Shown: positions 49,240 to 60,446, counted from the first letter of the stretch. The stretch is DNA of 64,000 bases from Mycogone perniciosa (GCA_025331125.1 JAOALB010000158.1:1-64000); one strand, 5' to 3'. Notes: generated from the sequence alone by a model not told the origin. Program-made: numbers and translations.

Positions 49240-49532
49240 TGTTGTTCAACCGCAGTGCCCTATCGTTGGTGAGGGCGCAATTGCAGGTCGTGGCATCGAA
49301 AATACGTCTGGTGCTTGAGACCCTCTCCAAAAAGTTGCACGCAGTCCGCTTGATGGAGCTTGTGTCCCGGAGCCCGGATTAGGGTGGTCCCGGCGTCCGA
49401 AGAAATTATTGGCGCCGCCGTTCCCCGATAAACCGCCTCTGTGTTTTTTTATCGAGGCTGGTTTTTCACCGAACAGGACAGACCTCTCCGCTACGATAGA
49501 AGCAAGTCCCATAGCCGGACAAAAACACCGCC
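49240..49532. promoter_or_regulatory. Short bidirectional promoter, mrpl49 / nsa2
   Basis: Only 293 bp separate the divergent starts of a mitochondrial ribosomal protein and a cytosolic ribosome-assembly factor. A TTAGGGT word at 49379-49385 near the middle resembles the telomere-repeat-like boxes found upstream of some fungal ribosomal genes; this is a suggestion from one short word. Confidence 0.45.
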
Positions 49533-50374
49533 AACATGGTACGTGGGAACTGGGAGGCTTTAAGTCGGACAATGGCAATTCTAACTTCTAGCAGCCTCAG
49601 AACGAGTATATGGAAAGGTGGCGCAAGCTGCACGGCCGCCGCCTCGATCACGAAGAGCGCACACGCAAGCGCCTCGCCCGTGAGGGTCACAAGGCGTCCC
49701 AGGATGCCCAAAACCTGCGTGGTCTGCGAGCCAAGCTGTACCAGAAGAAGCGCCACAATGAGAAGATCCAGATGAAGAAGGCCATCAAGGCGCACGAGGA
49801 GCGCAACGTCAAGACCGCCGACGAGAAGGAGCCGACTACGCCGCTGCCCTCGTACCTGCTCGACCGGTCTAACCCCTCGACAGCTAAGGCGCTTAGCAGC
49901 GCTATCAAGAACAAGCGTGCTGAGAAGGCGGCCAAGTTTAGTGTGCCGTTGCCCAAGGTCCGAGGTATCAGCGAAGAGGAGATGTTCAAGGTGGTCAAGA
50001 CGGGCAAGAAGACGCAGAAGAAGGGCTGGAAGCGTGTTATTACAAAGCCGACGTTTGTGGGACCTGATTTCACTCGACGAAACCCCAAGTACGAGCGCTT
50101 CATCCGTCCCATGGGTCTGCGTTACAAGAAGGCCAACGTCACGCATCCCGAACTCGGTGTTACTGTCCAGTTGCCTATCATCGGCGTCAAGAAGAACCCG
50201 CAGAACCCGTTGTACACGCAATTGGGTGTTTTGACCAAGGGTACGGTTATCGAAGTCAACGTGAGCGAGATGGGATTGGTGACGGCGGGAGGAAAGGTTG
50301 TTTGGGGCCGGTATGCCCAGATCACAAACGACCCAGAAAATGACGGCTGCTGCAACAGCATTCTTCTGGTTTGA
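49533..50374 (+). CDS. nsa2: Ribosome biogenesis protein Nsa2 (60S assembly)
   Basis: Nuclear factor of pre-60S particles needed for 27S pre-rRNA processing and late large-subunit maturation. Exons 49533-49535 and 49595-50374 give 260 aa, the conserved Nsa2 length. Exon 1 codes only the start Met; a 59-nt intron with a strong GTACGT donor follows at once, and exon 2 opens with PQNEYMERW, giving the canonical family N-terminus MPQNEY. The N-terminal third is a basic helix (HGRRLDHEERTRKRLAREG). The C-terminal beta-barrel, resembling ribosomal protein eS8, runs from about residue 150 with RRNPKYERFIRPMG and ends in the invariant-looking DGCCNSILLV. Using the AG three bases earlier as acceptor would only add a Gln. 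Confidence 0.95.
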
Positions 50375-51137
50375 AAAAAGAATGCATCTTGAGGACCCTT
50401 TTTTGAGCTGGTTGTGGTCGGATTTTGCATGTATTGGCGTTTTGGAGTTGGTTTGCCTACTTAATGAGGAGATAAAAACCAGTGGCCCGTTAGGAAGGAC
50501 GGCATCCTTCCATGGATATTCAAATGCTACGAAATAGGAACGTTGAAGATCAATAGAGGGTCAGAGAAGATGACCTATGTCTCTTGAGTTATGACTTTGT
50601 GGTTGTCGTGGTTTGAGGATGGTATTCTGATGTATGCATGCAAACTAGCACAGGAAATCGGTATATGATCTCAATTGTTAGGTATTTAGACTTAGTACAA
50701 CCTTAGTACCTAGAACCTCACCAATTGACTAGATACTATGTATCCTTGTATTATCCTTCCTAAAAAAGGTGTGTCTGTTATGTGAAGCCATGGAGTGGAA
50801 AAATAATCACTGACGATCAGCCACTGGGCCATTCTGTCAACGGCGCGGACCGTTTAGGCCATGATGGGCAGTAAAAATATCAAAAGGGTAGCGGGGTCTC
50901 TGGGCGGTGACTAGGGGTGAATTTATTTTCTGCCCGATCAAACTTGGCACTTTTGTGCAAAGCGGGCGCTACGATTTTTTGGTTTGCGCTTCACACAGAG
51001 ACATCTTTTTTTCCCCTTTGCCGCCGGTGTTTATAAAAGAAGTACAATTTCGATACCCGTTGTGTCTCCTGTCTCGCGTCGTGCTGCCGGATTAGAAACG
51101 AAAAGCAAAAGACGAAGAGACGCGCCCTTTGTTCAAG
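50375..51137. other. Intergenic spacer and hmt1 promoter
   Basis: 3' flank of nsa2, then the hmt1 promoter. A TATAAAAG box at 51032-51039 lies about 100 bp before the hmt1 start codon. No gene seen. Confidence 0.5.
51032..51039 (+). promoter_or_regulatory. Probable TATA box of hmt1
   Basis: TATAAAAG, a near-consensus TATA element, 99-106 bp upstream of the start codon. Confidence 0.5.
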
Positions 51138-52573
51138 ATGAGCGGCGACAAGATGGAGGTTGAGTTGGCGGAGGAGAAGCTCAAGACCATGGCACATAGC
51201 GAGCAGCACTACTTCAAGAGGTCAGTTTCTAGAATTTTTGGGAATTTATTCGTTCGTCTTTTTCTTGCAGTACTGACCAATTTTTTAATAGCTATGATCA
51301 TCATGGTACTGTTTCACTATTTTTTTTAACGTTCGCGAGGCGCTTTTGACTGACCTTTTCTTCCAATGGCAAAGGCATCCACGAGGAAATGTTGGTGAGA
51401 ATTTCCCCTCCCCCTCCTTCGATTTGTCTCCCCGCCAAATGTGTACACTCGAACAGGGGCTGACAAAAATGCATAAATACAGAAAGACGAGGTGCGCACG
51501 AGGTCGTACATGAACGCTATTGTCCAAAACAAGCACATTTTCAAGGACAAGGTCGTTCTCGATGTGGGATGCGGTACCGCTATTCTGTCAATGTACGTCC
51601 AGCTGCCCGATCATCTGCCCCCTACACGATATCGCTCTACACCCAATATCATGCAGACTCTTCAGAAGGGGACACGAATGGATATCTAATGTGGGAGTAC
51701 AGGTTCGCCGCCAAGGCCGGTGCCAAGCATGTCATCGGCGTTGACATGTCGTCCATCATCTTCAAGGCCCGCGAGATCGTCAAGGTCAACGGCCTGTCCG
51801 ACAAGATCACCCTGATCCAGGGCAAGATGGAGGAGGTTGAGCTGCCTTTCCCCAAGGTTGATATCATTATCTCTGAGTGGATGGGCTACTTCCTCCTGTA
51901 CGAAAGCATGTTGGACACTGTCCTCTACGCACGAGACACCTATCTCGCCAAGGACGGTCTGATCTTCCCTGATAAGGCCACCATCTTCTTCGCCGGTATT
52001 GAGGATGGCGACTACAAGGAGGAGAAGATTGGATGTAAGTTTCCAGATGTTTTACTGTGAATAATCTGCGTATACATGCTGACATGCACTCTAGTCTGGG
52101 ATAACGTTTATGGTTTCGACTATACCCCCTTGAAAGAGACCGCTCTCTCCGAGCCTCTTGTCGACACCGTCGATCTCAAGACCGTTGTCACCGACCCCAC
52201 CCCCGTCCTCACCCTTGACCTCTACACCTGCACCACTGCCGACCTGGCCTTCGCCACCCCCTTCAATCTCACCGTCAAGCGTGACGACTTCGTCCACGCC
52301 CTCGTCGCCTGGTTCGATATCGACTTCACCGCCTGCCACAAACCTATCCGCTTCTCCACTGGCCCTCACACCAAGTACACCCACTGGAAGCAGACCGTCT
52401 TCTATCTCAAGGATGTCCTCACCGTCCAGAACGGCGAGGAAATCCGCTGCAATCTCATGGTCAAGCCCAACGATAAGAACCGCCGTGACCTCGATATCCA
52501 GGTTGGGTACGAATTCGAGACTGATGATTCCAACCGCTCTACCAAGGGTGGGTGCGAGTACAGGATGTGCTAA
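51138..52573 (+). CDS. hmt1: Type I protein arginine methyltransferase Hmt1 (PRMT1)
   Basis: Makes asymmetric dimethylarginine on RGG-type RNA-binding proteins and histone H4 Arg3, using S-adenosylmethionine; mostly nuclear. Six exons: 51138-51220, 51292-51305, 51375-51394, 51483-51592, 51703-52034, 52095-52573 (345 aa). The tiny second and third exons (14 and 20 nt) rebuild SYDHHGIHEEML, the conserved PRMT helix that closes over the cofactor. Motif I is VLDVGCGTAILSMFAAKAGA, split by an intron. The catalytic double-E loop SEWMGYFLLYESMLDTVL carries both Glu residues. The THW motif reads HTKYTHWKQTVFYL. All key residues are present and the length matches the family. An AGM1 gene follows on the same strand 0.8 kb downstream. 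Confidence 0.97.
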
Positions 52574-53391
52574 GCGGTTGTATCTCTCCAAAAGAGACAT
52601 GGGAAAAGCACTGCCAAGCAGCGTCATGAAGGAGGGATCATGATGATCGGGTTAGCTGCAAATCTAGGGCAAGGCAAATGGGCGCATGATGTTCAAGGGA
52701 CGGAACTGGATGGCGTATATACGGCTTTGCGTGTGGGTTTAACGGTAGATAGAAAAACGCATCGAACGTGAATGACTGAAGATTTACAAAATACAAGAGA
52801 ATACCACCACTTTTACATGACTGTATAATAGAATGGGACTCAACGTTGAGCTCATAACAAGTGGTTTCATTTGCCTATTTATTTTTTCTTGTTTGATTGG
52901 TCAAACTCTCGTTTCCCTCGCCATCTCCTTCTCTGTCTGCAGCCCTGACGTGGTATCGTATCCGCTTCCTGGTCGTTTTTTGTTGGCTGAACCAGTTGGC
53001 CGTTGCTCGTATCCCACCCTCGATGCTACCAAGCGGGGGGACAATAAAACCTCATCACAGCTAATTTTGATTGCCCTGGATAACTCTAATTGCCACAAAC
53101 AGGAACTCTATTACTATGGATAGCTCATTGTATCTACTTGATACACTCGGTGTTTGCAATGATACAATACTACCGGCAAAGCCCCTGATGCTACTAATAT
53201 AGAGTTAACCATTTAGTAGAGTCTATATATAAGGTCCCCTCCTGCAGTCTCTCTTTTTTGTCCCCCCACTTGCCTGCCATCCTCTTCTCTCCCCTCCTCG
53301 ACTTGCTTCCTCCGACTTCGCCATAATCACATCCTCTCACCTCACAGTCCGCCTCGCCTTGCCTCTCCTCGACCCCAACCAAAAAAGTACC
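52574..53391. other. Intergenic spacer and agm1 promoter
   Basis: 3' flank of hmt1, then the agm1 promoter. TATATAAG at 53226-53233 is 160 bp before the ATG, followed by a strongly C/T-rich leader (53250-53380), a common mark of highly expressed fungal genes. Confidence 0.45.
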
Positions 53392-55072
53392 ATGGATGAC
53401 AACAAATTCCTCGAGGCGTCAGCCAGAAACCCCATCGTAGCCGGCCATGCCTACACCTACGGCACCGCCGGGTTCCGCATGAAGGCCGACCTGCTCCCGG
53501 GCGTCTCGTTCCGTGTTGGTCTCATCGCCGGCTTACGCAGCCGCAAGCTCAGCGGCCAGGCTATCGGTGTTATGATCACTGCCAGCCACAACCCTGCCCC
53601 CGACAATGGCGTCAAGATTGTCGATCCAATGGGCGAGATGCTTGAGCAAGACTGGGAGGCACACGCAACTCGTCTTGTCAACGCCCCCTCTGACGAAGAG
53701 CTCCTCGAGACCTACAAGGCCTTGGCTACACAGCTTAAGATCGACTTGAACACCCCTGGCCGTGTCGTCTACGGCCGTGATACTCGTCCTTCTGGCCACA
53801 AGCTTGTTACGGCCCTGGCTGATGCCCTGGAGGCCACTGGTATCGAGTACACTGACTACAAGATCCTCACTACACCTCAGCTGCACTACTTGACTCGCTG
53901 TGTCAACACGGAGGGCACTCCCAAGGCATACGGAGAGGTCAGCGAAGCCGGTTACTATCAGAAACTTTCTGAAGCCTTCGTGCGGGCCCTGCGGGGCAAG
54001 AAGATCCAGGGCCAGCTGGTAGTCGATTGTGCGAATGGTGTTGGCGGCCCCAAGCTCACCGAGCTCCTGAAGTCTATTCCCAAGGACGTTACGGGACTCA
54101 ACGCCAAGGTCGTCAACGACGATGTCCTCCGACCGGAGGTTCTGAACCTCGACGTAAGTGGCAATCTCTCTAGTGAAGCAATTCGGGATCGATCTATATG
54201 CTAACGGATTCTAGTGCGGAGCCGACTTCGTCAAGACCAAACAGCGAGCGCCACCGAGCCCAAAGCCCATTCCCGGTGCCCGATACTGCTCCCTTGATGG
54301 TGATGCTGACCGCCTGATCTACTACTGGGTTGACCCCGACACTGGCTTTTTTATGCTTGACGGTGACCGAATCTCCTCCCTTAATGCCTCCTTCCTGAGC
54401 GATCTTGTCCGTTCCGCCGGCCTGGAGGATGACCTCCGCATCGGCGTGGTCCAGACTGCATACGCCAATGGCGCGAGTACTACGTACATCCAGAAGAACC
54501 TGCAGCTTCCTGTGGTCTTCACCCCAACTGGTGTCAAACACCTGCACCACGCAGCCTGTCAATTCGACATTGGTGTCTACTTTGAGGCCAATGGCCATGG
54601 TACTGTCGTCTTCTCACAGGAAGCCCTGCGAGTCTTCCGAGAGAAGGCACCCCAGTCCCCGGCTCAGAAGGATGCCCTGGAAACCCTGGCTGCCGTTGGT
54701 GACCTCATCAACCAGACTGTCGGCGACGCCATCTCCGACATGCTCATGGTGGAGGTAATTCTCGCACACAAGGCGTGGTCCCTGAAGGACTGGGCCACGA
54801 CGTACACCGATCTCCCCAACCGCCTCGTTCGCGTCGAGGTCGGCAACAAGGACCTCTTCAAGGCCACAGACGCCGAGCGACGCCTGAGCCACCCACCAGG
54901 TGCCCAGGACGAGATCGACCAGTGCGTTAGGAAGTACACTACAGCTCGCTCCTTCGCCCGCGCTAGCGGTACGGAGAATGCCTGTCGTGTGTACGCTGAG
55001 GCTGCAACTCGGCATGAGGCTGATGAGTTGGCCAACAAGGTGGCCCAGATTGTGAAGCAGTTTGGCTCGTAA
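53392..55072 (+). CDS. agm1: Phosphoacetylglucosamine mutase
   Basis: Converts N-acetylglucosamine-6-phosphate to the 1-phosphate on the way to UDP-GlcNAc, the precursor of chitin, N-glycans and GPI anchors; cytosolic (yeast PCM1/AGM1). Exons 53392-54153 and 54215-55072 (61-nt intron) give 539 aa. The active-site phosphoserine loop TASHNPAPDNG is near residues 63-73, with Ser65 as the phosphorylated residue. The metal-binding loop LDGDADR is near 279-285, just after the intron. The sugar-phosphate loop ends with FARASGTENACRVYAEA near 501-517. All motifs of the alpha-D-phosphohexomutase family are in order. A TATA box and a pyrimidine-rich leader precede the gene. Confidence 0.97.
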
Positions 55073-55800
55073 GGCAATCGAGGTCAAATAGCCCAGGAGC
55101 CCAAGTTGGCATGGGAACCGTCATTGATGATTGATGAAACCAAAAGCAAAAGTTGACGACATGATGAAATTTGGCACAGCTATCTAGAGCCTTCCTATGT
55201 ATGGCCATTGTTTATTACCTACTGCTGCTGCTGCTACTTTGCTCGATGCTACCACTGAAAGGCTTGCAGTGACTGCATCTCTGTCTGTCTGCTCTTCTAT
55301 TACTACTTCGTATGCTACCGTATCAATAATGCCATTGTTACTGCCTCCTCCTCGTCATCAGTCGTGGGGGGCAAGGCGGACTGACCCCGCGTTGCAGTCA
55401 AAGCAACCCCCCACCAAGCAGTGTTAATCTAGTATTAACCCATCCATGTTCGTAATGCGCGCCCATGCTCTGAGAGGCATTATTTTTAGTGTGCAGACAG
55501 ACTCTGCAGAGTTGAAGCGCATTCGTGGATTCATTTCAGTCCGAAAAGGTTGCTACCCAGGCGCCATCTGCACAATGCCGTCATAATTATATAAGCGGGT
55601 CCCCATCATAGTGCACGTGATTTCGCGCTATGAACGCTTGGTGGATCTGCCCCCCAACGCGTGAAGGTAAATGGGCGTGCACTCGGTAACAGAACTTCTA
55701 TTGCCTCCGGGACTTGGTTCTCGACTTGCTGCTTTTGTGATTTCTTTTTTGGTTCGATAAGGCACTCACGGATGGCTTTTCCATGTAAAAATTGCTCAAA
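55073..55800. other. Intergenic spacer and mus81 promoter
   Basis: 3' flank of agm1 with a short CTG-like repeat near 55219, then the mus81 promoter. ACGCGT at 55657-55662 could be an MCB element, but such a word is expected by chance in a window this size. No gene seen. Confidence 0.45.
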
Positions 55801-57561
55801 ATGGACGACTCCGAATGTGCAAATCCCCAGCTTCTTGCCTGGGTCAAGGAATGGCTAGATGTTGCCAGAGAACGCAATTCCAAGGGCATCACAACATACA
55901 AGAATGCATACGATTCTCTCAAGGCATGCCCCATCGCCTTCGAGCATCCCGCGTCGCTTCAGCAACTCAAGGGATTTGGCCCTAAACTCTGTGAACGCCT
56001 CGAGGATAAATTGAGGAAGCACTGCCAACAAAATGGCTTACCAATGCCCGAGCACCCACAAACGAGGAAAGCTGCTGAAAGAGCTCGCAACGAGGAATCA
56101 AATTATGTAGATGGGGCGTCAAAACCAAAGAAGAAAACTAGGCAGCCGAAGGCATACGTTCCCGCCTTTCGATCTGGCGCATATGCACTGCTCCTTGGCC
56201 TGTCTACTCTCCCTGAAGATGCCTCGTCCAGTATGACGAAGATGGAGCTCATAGAGGTTTCTCAACCAAATTGTGATGCATCTTTCACTGCTCCTAGTGA
56301 TCCCACAAAGTTCTATACTGCTTGGAACTCGATGAAGACACTGGTACAAAAGGAGCTCATCTACGAGAGGGGACGTCCTTTGCGCAGATACGCTCTGACA
56401 GATGAGGGATGGGCTGTGGTGAAGCGGATCAAAGAGACGAATCAGTGGCAGTCTGAGAACAATACAAACGACCAACCGGAACCAAGACGCCAACTAGAGC
56501 TGCAGTCTTCCGTTGCTGCTGGTGATCGGGCCTTGACTCCAGACCCTATCGAACCCGCAGCAGTGACCGAAGGGACGTCATTGTATCAAAATGTTGTTTC
56601 CGAGGGCCCCACGGTGTCTGAAGATGGTGATTTGCCCAGTTTCACGCCAATCAGACTTCCACCTGGGTCGTTTACGGTCCACTTGCTTCTCGACGTCCGA
56701 GAAGTCAGAGCCAAGACTGATCGAGACTACATGCAGGAAGAACTTGCAAAACAAGGTATAAAGCCTATAATGAGAAGCTTGGAACTCGGTGACATCCAAT
56801 GGATTGCCAAATGTCACGACTCTACCTTGCTATCGAGACACGGCGCAGAGGGCGACGAAGTCGTCTTGGACTGGATTGTCGAGAGGAAACGTCTTGATGA
56901 CTTGATTGGCAGTATCAAAGATGGTCGATTCCATGAGCAAAAGTTTCGACTGAAGAGATCTGGAGTCAAGAAAGTAGTTTATCTCATTGAAGAGATCTCA
57001 ATGGATCCCGCGTCATACCAAAGATACGAGGAAGCAGTCCAATCTGCCATTGCGTCGACACAAGTTGTTAACGGCTACTTTGTAAAGCGGACGCTGAAAA
57101 TGGATGATACGATCAAGTATCTGGCCCGGTTGACTGCCATGCTCAAGCGGACCTATGAAACCAAGCCTTTGAATGTGATTCCCACCAAGGTTATTACGGC
57201 GCAGAATTACTCTCGTTTGATCCAACACTTGCACGAAAAGGAGCCATCAGTTGGATATTACATCACCTATCCGGCCTTTGCCTCCTTAGCATCGAAATCG
57301 GAAATGATGACTCTCAGGGATATTTATCTCAAGATGCTCATGACTACAAGAGGCCTCACTGGAGAACGCGCGCTCGAAATCCAGCGAAAATGGAAGACTC
57401 CATATGACTTCGTCAAGGCGTTCCAAGCCTGTGGGACCGGCGAACAAGGAAAGAAGCGCAAACGAGAGCTTGTGTCAACCCAGATGACTCATTTGGTTGG
57501 ACGCAAGAAGATATCGAAGCCGTTGAGCCAGAGAATCGCGGAAGTATGGGGCGATGCTTGA
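55801..57561 (+). CDS. mus81: Crossover junction endonuclease Mus81
   Basis: Catalytic subunit of the Mus81-Eme1/Mms4 structure-specific nuclease, which cuts 3' flaps, stalled forks and Holliday-junction intermediates in the nucleus. Intron-less, 586 aa. The N-terminal helix-hairpin-helix region (residues 1-90) contains LKGFGPKLCERLEDKL. A winged-helix domain follows at about 120-220 (YVPAFRSGAYALLLGL to YALTDEGW). The XPF-type nuclease core starts at LLLDVREVRAKTDR (about 298) and holds the signature ERKRLDDL near 361-368, with GDIQW before it. A tandem HhH closes the protein. All catalytic acidic residues of the GDX(n)ERKX3D motif are present. The first ATG after in-frame leader sequence was used. 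Confidence 0.96.
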   Translation: MDDSECANPQLLAWVKEWLDVARERNSKGITTYKNAYDSLKACPIAFEHPASLQQLKGFGPKLCERLEDKLRKHCQQNGLPMPEHPQTRKAAERARNEESNYVDGASKPKKKTRQPKAYVPAFRSGAYALLLGLSTLPEDASSSMTKMELIEVSQPNCDASFTAPSDPTKFYTAWNSMKTLVQKELIYERGRPLRRYALTDEGWAVVKRIKETNQWQSENNTNDQPEPRRQLELQSSVAAGDRALTPDPIEPAAVTEGTSLYQNVVSEGPTVSEDGDLPSFTPIRLPPGSFTVHLLLDVREVRAKTDRDYMQEELAKQGIKPIMRSLELGDIQWIAKCHDSTLLSRHGAEGDEVVLDWIVERKRLDDLIGSIKDGRFHEQKFRLKRSGVKKVVYLIEEISMDPASYQRYEEAVQSAIASTQVVNGYFVKRTLKMDDTIKYLARLTAMLKRTYETKPLNVIPTKVITAQNYSRLIQHLHEKEPSVGYYITYPAFASLASKSEMMTLRDIYLKMLMTTRGLTGERALEIQRKWKTPYDFVKAFQACGTGEQGKKRKRELVSTQMTHLVGRKKISKPLSQRIAEVWGDA

Positions 57562-57660
57562 AACGACTTTGCTGGCTGATGAGACGAAAACTCGCTTGAA
57601 TATTTGCTCCGTCCAATATTATCTTATGATTTATGAAGTATACTTCTATAGATAAGCGCC

Positions 57661-58415
57661 CTATGGCTTTCCAGCTCCTTGGCTTCTAGCAATCACCTGC
57701 TCGACTATCTTTTCGAGCAGAGGGATTGAAGAGGAGCCGTCTGCCCCCAGAATACCTGCCAACGACTTCTCGGCATATTTGGCCATCATATCCACCTCGA
57801 TATTTACCGAGTCGCCTTTAGTCTTCCCGGCCAATACGACCCTCTCTTGAGAATACGAAATCAACATGATTTCCCACCAACCCTCAGCATCGTTCACCTG
57901 GGTGACAGTCAAGCTAGTTCCGTCGATGGCAATGAAGCCCTTGTACACGATGTATCGGAGGAACTCGCGCTTCTTGGGTTGGAACCTGAAGGTGAGGGCA
58001 TTTCCGTCTGGCGTTACTGAAAGGATATCGGCCGTCGTGTCGACATGGCCTTGGACAAAGTGGCCTCCCATGCGGGTGTCGGCCCGGACAGCACGCTCCA
58101 AGTTCACTCTGCTTGACTCAACAAGTGTGCCGAGGTTGGTGATGCGTAGGGTTTCGGGAGCGACACCGATGGTGAAGGTATGATCAGTGAAGGAAGTGAC
58201 AGTAAGACAGCAACCATTGACGGCAATGGAGTCACCTTCATGACAGTCCTTGAGGAGATCGGAGCCTGATGGAATTGTGACAGTCATCACTGAGCTGTCG
58301 GTGGCAGCATCCTTCTCGAGGCGGGTGATGACTAAATACATGACCTTAGGAATGAGTTTGATGGACAATGGTTGCATGACTTACCCCCTATCGCCTCAAC
58401 AATTCCGGTGAACAT
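57661..58415 (-). CDS. rib5: Riboflavin synthase
   Basis: Last step of riboflavin synthesis: dismutation of two 6,7-dimethyl-8-ribityllumazine molecules; cytosolic homotrimer. Exons 58415-58385 and 58331-57661 give 233 aa. The first exon encodes the invariant MFTGIVEAIG; a 53-nt intron in phase 1 then restores VITRLEKD. The enzyme is an internal duplication and both halves are visible: GDSIAVNGCCLTVTSF in the first barrel, GGHFVQGHVD at the start of the second, and GFIAIDGTSLTVT in the second barrel. Only 99 bp separate its end from the convergent mus81 gene. Confidence 0.97.
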
Positions 58416-58969
58416 TGTTCCTGATTTCGGCCTGAGCGCTTCTTGGTTACTCAGTTGAAGAACGTTCGTAATCGTCGTGTGTTGATGCTGAAACAAGATG
58501 AAGGCCGAGAAACCCGTTATGAGGGGCTCTGATTTTAATGGTGTGATATGACCAAAATATGCTTAACCGGTAACGTTGAAATATCTGAGATATAGGTTTT
58601 ATTAAACTTGAAGATCAATCAATCAGAGTCAAGCATTGGCTTTTATACTCTGTCGAATAATAACTCGAAAGACATAGTCTTCTTACCAAGCTTACTGAGT
58701 ATTACCAATCGATCGGTTTCTTTGTCTGACGATGTACGGAGTATGTCAAGCCGAGAAGCCCCGCATCCTACACCCCTCCAAGCTTCTTATCGATAAAGCC
58801 CGCCCAAATTTTTTAGTGAGCAGTCACAATGTGTGGTGAAATCGATCAACCAAAACCCGAGTGATGAACCCGATCCACCATTTTCAACAAAACCGCCTTT
58901 CTGAATTTCATCTACTGAAAGTCTTGAAATATTCGACCGATAGAAGAACAACTGAAGAATTCTCTTAAG
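58416..58969. promoter_or_regulatory. Divergent promoter region, rib5 / acl4
   Basis: 554 bp between divergent starts. One TACGGAGTA word at 58735-58743. No riboswitch-like element or clear TATA box was recognised. Confidence 0.4.
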
Positions 58970-60091
58970 ATGGCGCCAAACCGGGCCAATGACAAGAAGG
59001 ACCAAACCCCAAGCAAACTCATCGCCGATGCCGAGACTCAATATGAAGTGGGAAATCTCGACGAGGCGATCGCGCTCGCGACACGGGCTCTGGAGGCAAC
59101 CGGCACAGGAGGCGATTTCGAACTCAAAGCCCTGAACCTACTCGGAATACTCTTCGTTGAAGACGGCGAGGTCGAGGAAGCACGGGAGTTCTTTGAGCGA
59201 GCCGTAAAGCTGGACGAAGACGGAACCTTGGACGACAAGGTCGGCGGTGGACCTGAGAAGTTTTTGTTCATGGCGCAACTGAGCGAGGAGGGTGGCCAGG
59301 ATAGCGTCAAGTGGTTTGAGAGAGGCGCTTCAGCACTGCGGAAACAGATCCAGACTTTGAACGATGTCGCCAACAAGACGCCAGAGCAGCAGGCCCTCCT
59401 TGAAGAGAGGCAGAGCAAACTCGGTGGCGTGCTGTGCGCCGTCGCTGAGGTCTACATGACCGACTTGTCCTGGGAGTCGGACGCGGAGCAGCGCTGCGAG
59501 GCGCTCATCACGGAAGCCATGATGATTGCTCCCAATTACGCAGAGACTTGGCAGACGGTGGCCAATGTGCGCATCTCACAAGCGCGCGGTGAGGAGGCAC
59601 GTACTGCCCTGAAACGAAGTCTGGAGATCTGGCAGGATCTGCCGCCTGAGCACCCTGCCGTGCCCGAGTTCCCCACAAGAGTCAGCTTGGCTCGACTGCT
59701 CATGGAAGCCGATATGCAGGAGCAGGCCTTGGTTGTGCTGGAGCGGCTGGTCACGGACGACGACTCTAGCGTTGAGGTGTGGTACCTGGGCGGCTGGTGC
59801 ATGTACGTCGCGGGCGAGAAGCTGCGAGAAGCCAAGGCGCAGCAGAACGGCGATACTGCCGCCGAGGAGTGGAAGTCGACATGGGGGTACTCAAGAAAAT
59901 GGTTGACTCAGTGTCTGAAGCTCTATGAGCTGCAGGAGTACGAGGACGAGAGGCTTGGTGGGCATGCGGTAGAGCTCCTGCAGAGCATCAACAGGGAGCT
60001 TGGCGAGCCTCCGGAGGGCGAGGATGAAGAGGAGTGGTCTGGCATTAGCGATGATGAAAACGACGATGAGGATGAGGAAATGGAGGGCTGA
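58970..60091 (+). CDS. acl4: TPR chaperone Acl4 for ribosomal protein L4
   Basis: Dedicated chaperone that binds the long loop of newly made ribosomal protein uL4 and carries it to the pre-60S particle. Intron-less, 373 aa. Tetratricopeptide repeats dominate: ADAETQYEVGNLDEAIALATRAL, then ALNLLGILFVEDGEVEEAREFFERAV, and further repeats to about residue 330. The C-terminus is strongly acidic (EDEEEWSGISDDENDDEDEE), a feature shared with other chaperones of basic ribosomal proteins. The start has a plain N-terminus and no targeting signal. The call is by overall TPR pattern, length and acidic tail; another TPR protein is possible but less likely. Confidence 0.85.
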   Translation: MAPNRANDKKDQTPSKLIADAETQYEVGNLDEAIALATRALEATGTGGDFELKALNLLGILFVEDGEVEEAREFFERAVKLDEDGTLDDKVGGGPEKFLFMAQLSEEGGQDSVKWFERGASALRKQIQTLNDVANKTPEQQALLEERQSKLGGVLCAVAEVYMTDLSWESDAEQRCEALITEAMMIAPNYAETWQTVANVRISQARGEEARTALKRSLEIWQDLPPEHPAVPEFPTRVSLARLLMEADMQEQALVVLERLVTDDDSSVEVWYLGGWCMYVAGEKLREAKAQQNGDTAAEEWKSTWGYSRKWLTQCLKLYELQEYEDERLGGHAVELLQSINRELGEPPEGEDEEEWSGISDDENDDEDEEMEG

Positions 60092-60446
60092 GACTTGAGT
60101 ATGAATAAACGATGACTGACATTAGACGGCGTTGGATGGGGCAGAGACCAAAGAAAAAGGTTGTTTTTGTGAATAATAGGAAGCTTGCCGTTTGTTTGTT
60201 TTTGCTTCCCGTGGATATACTGGAAATAATACTACCAGCTTAGAGCCCGATATACCCTAGATTTCTGGTGACCATAGTCGATGATATGTCACGGCGACTT
60301 TGGTTTCTATCCATCCAAGGCATTGCCATTTCACTTTTGTCAATATTCAATAGACAATCCATCTCACTCCCTCCAAGAATCCCAGGAAATAGCCCCAAAA
60401 CTCCATACAAAAAAATGCATTATTCTTCTTCATTGCAGCGAGTATT
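60092..60446. other. Convergent intergenic spacer
   Basis: 3' flanks of acl4 and the RWD gene. Nothing else recognised. Confidence 0.5.

Noticed and set aside
45414..55662. ACGCGT words before mps1 and mus81 as proof of G1/S control
   Set aside because: This 6-mer is expected about 16 times by chance in the window and also occurs inside coding sequence, so it is only suggestive.
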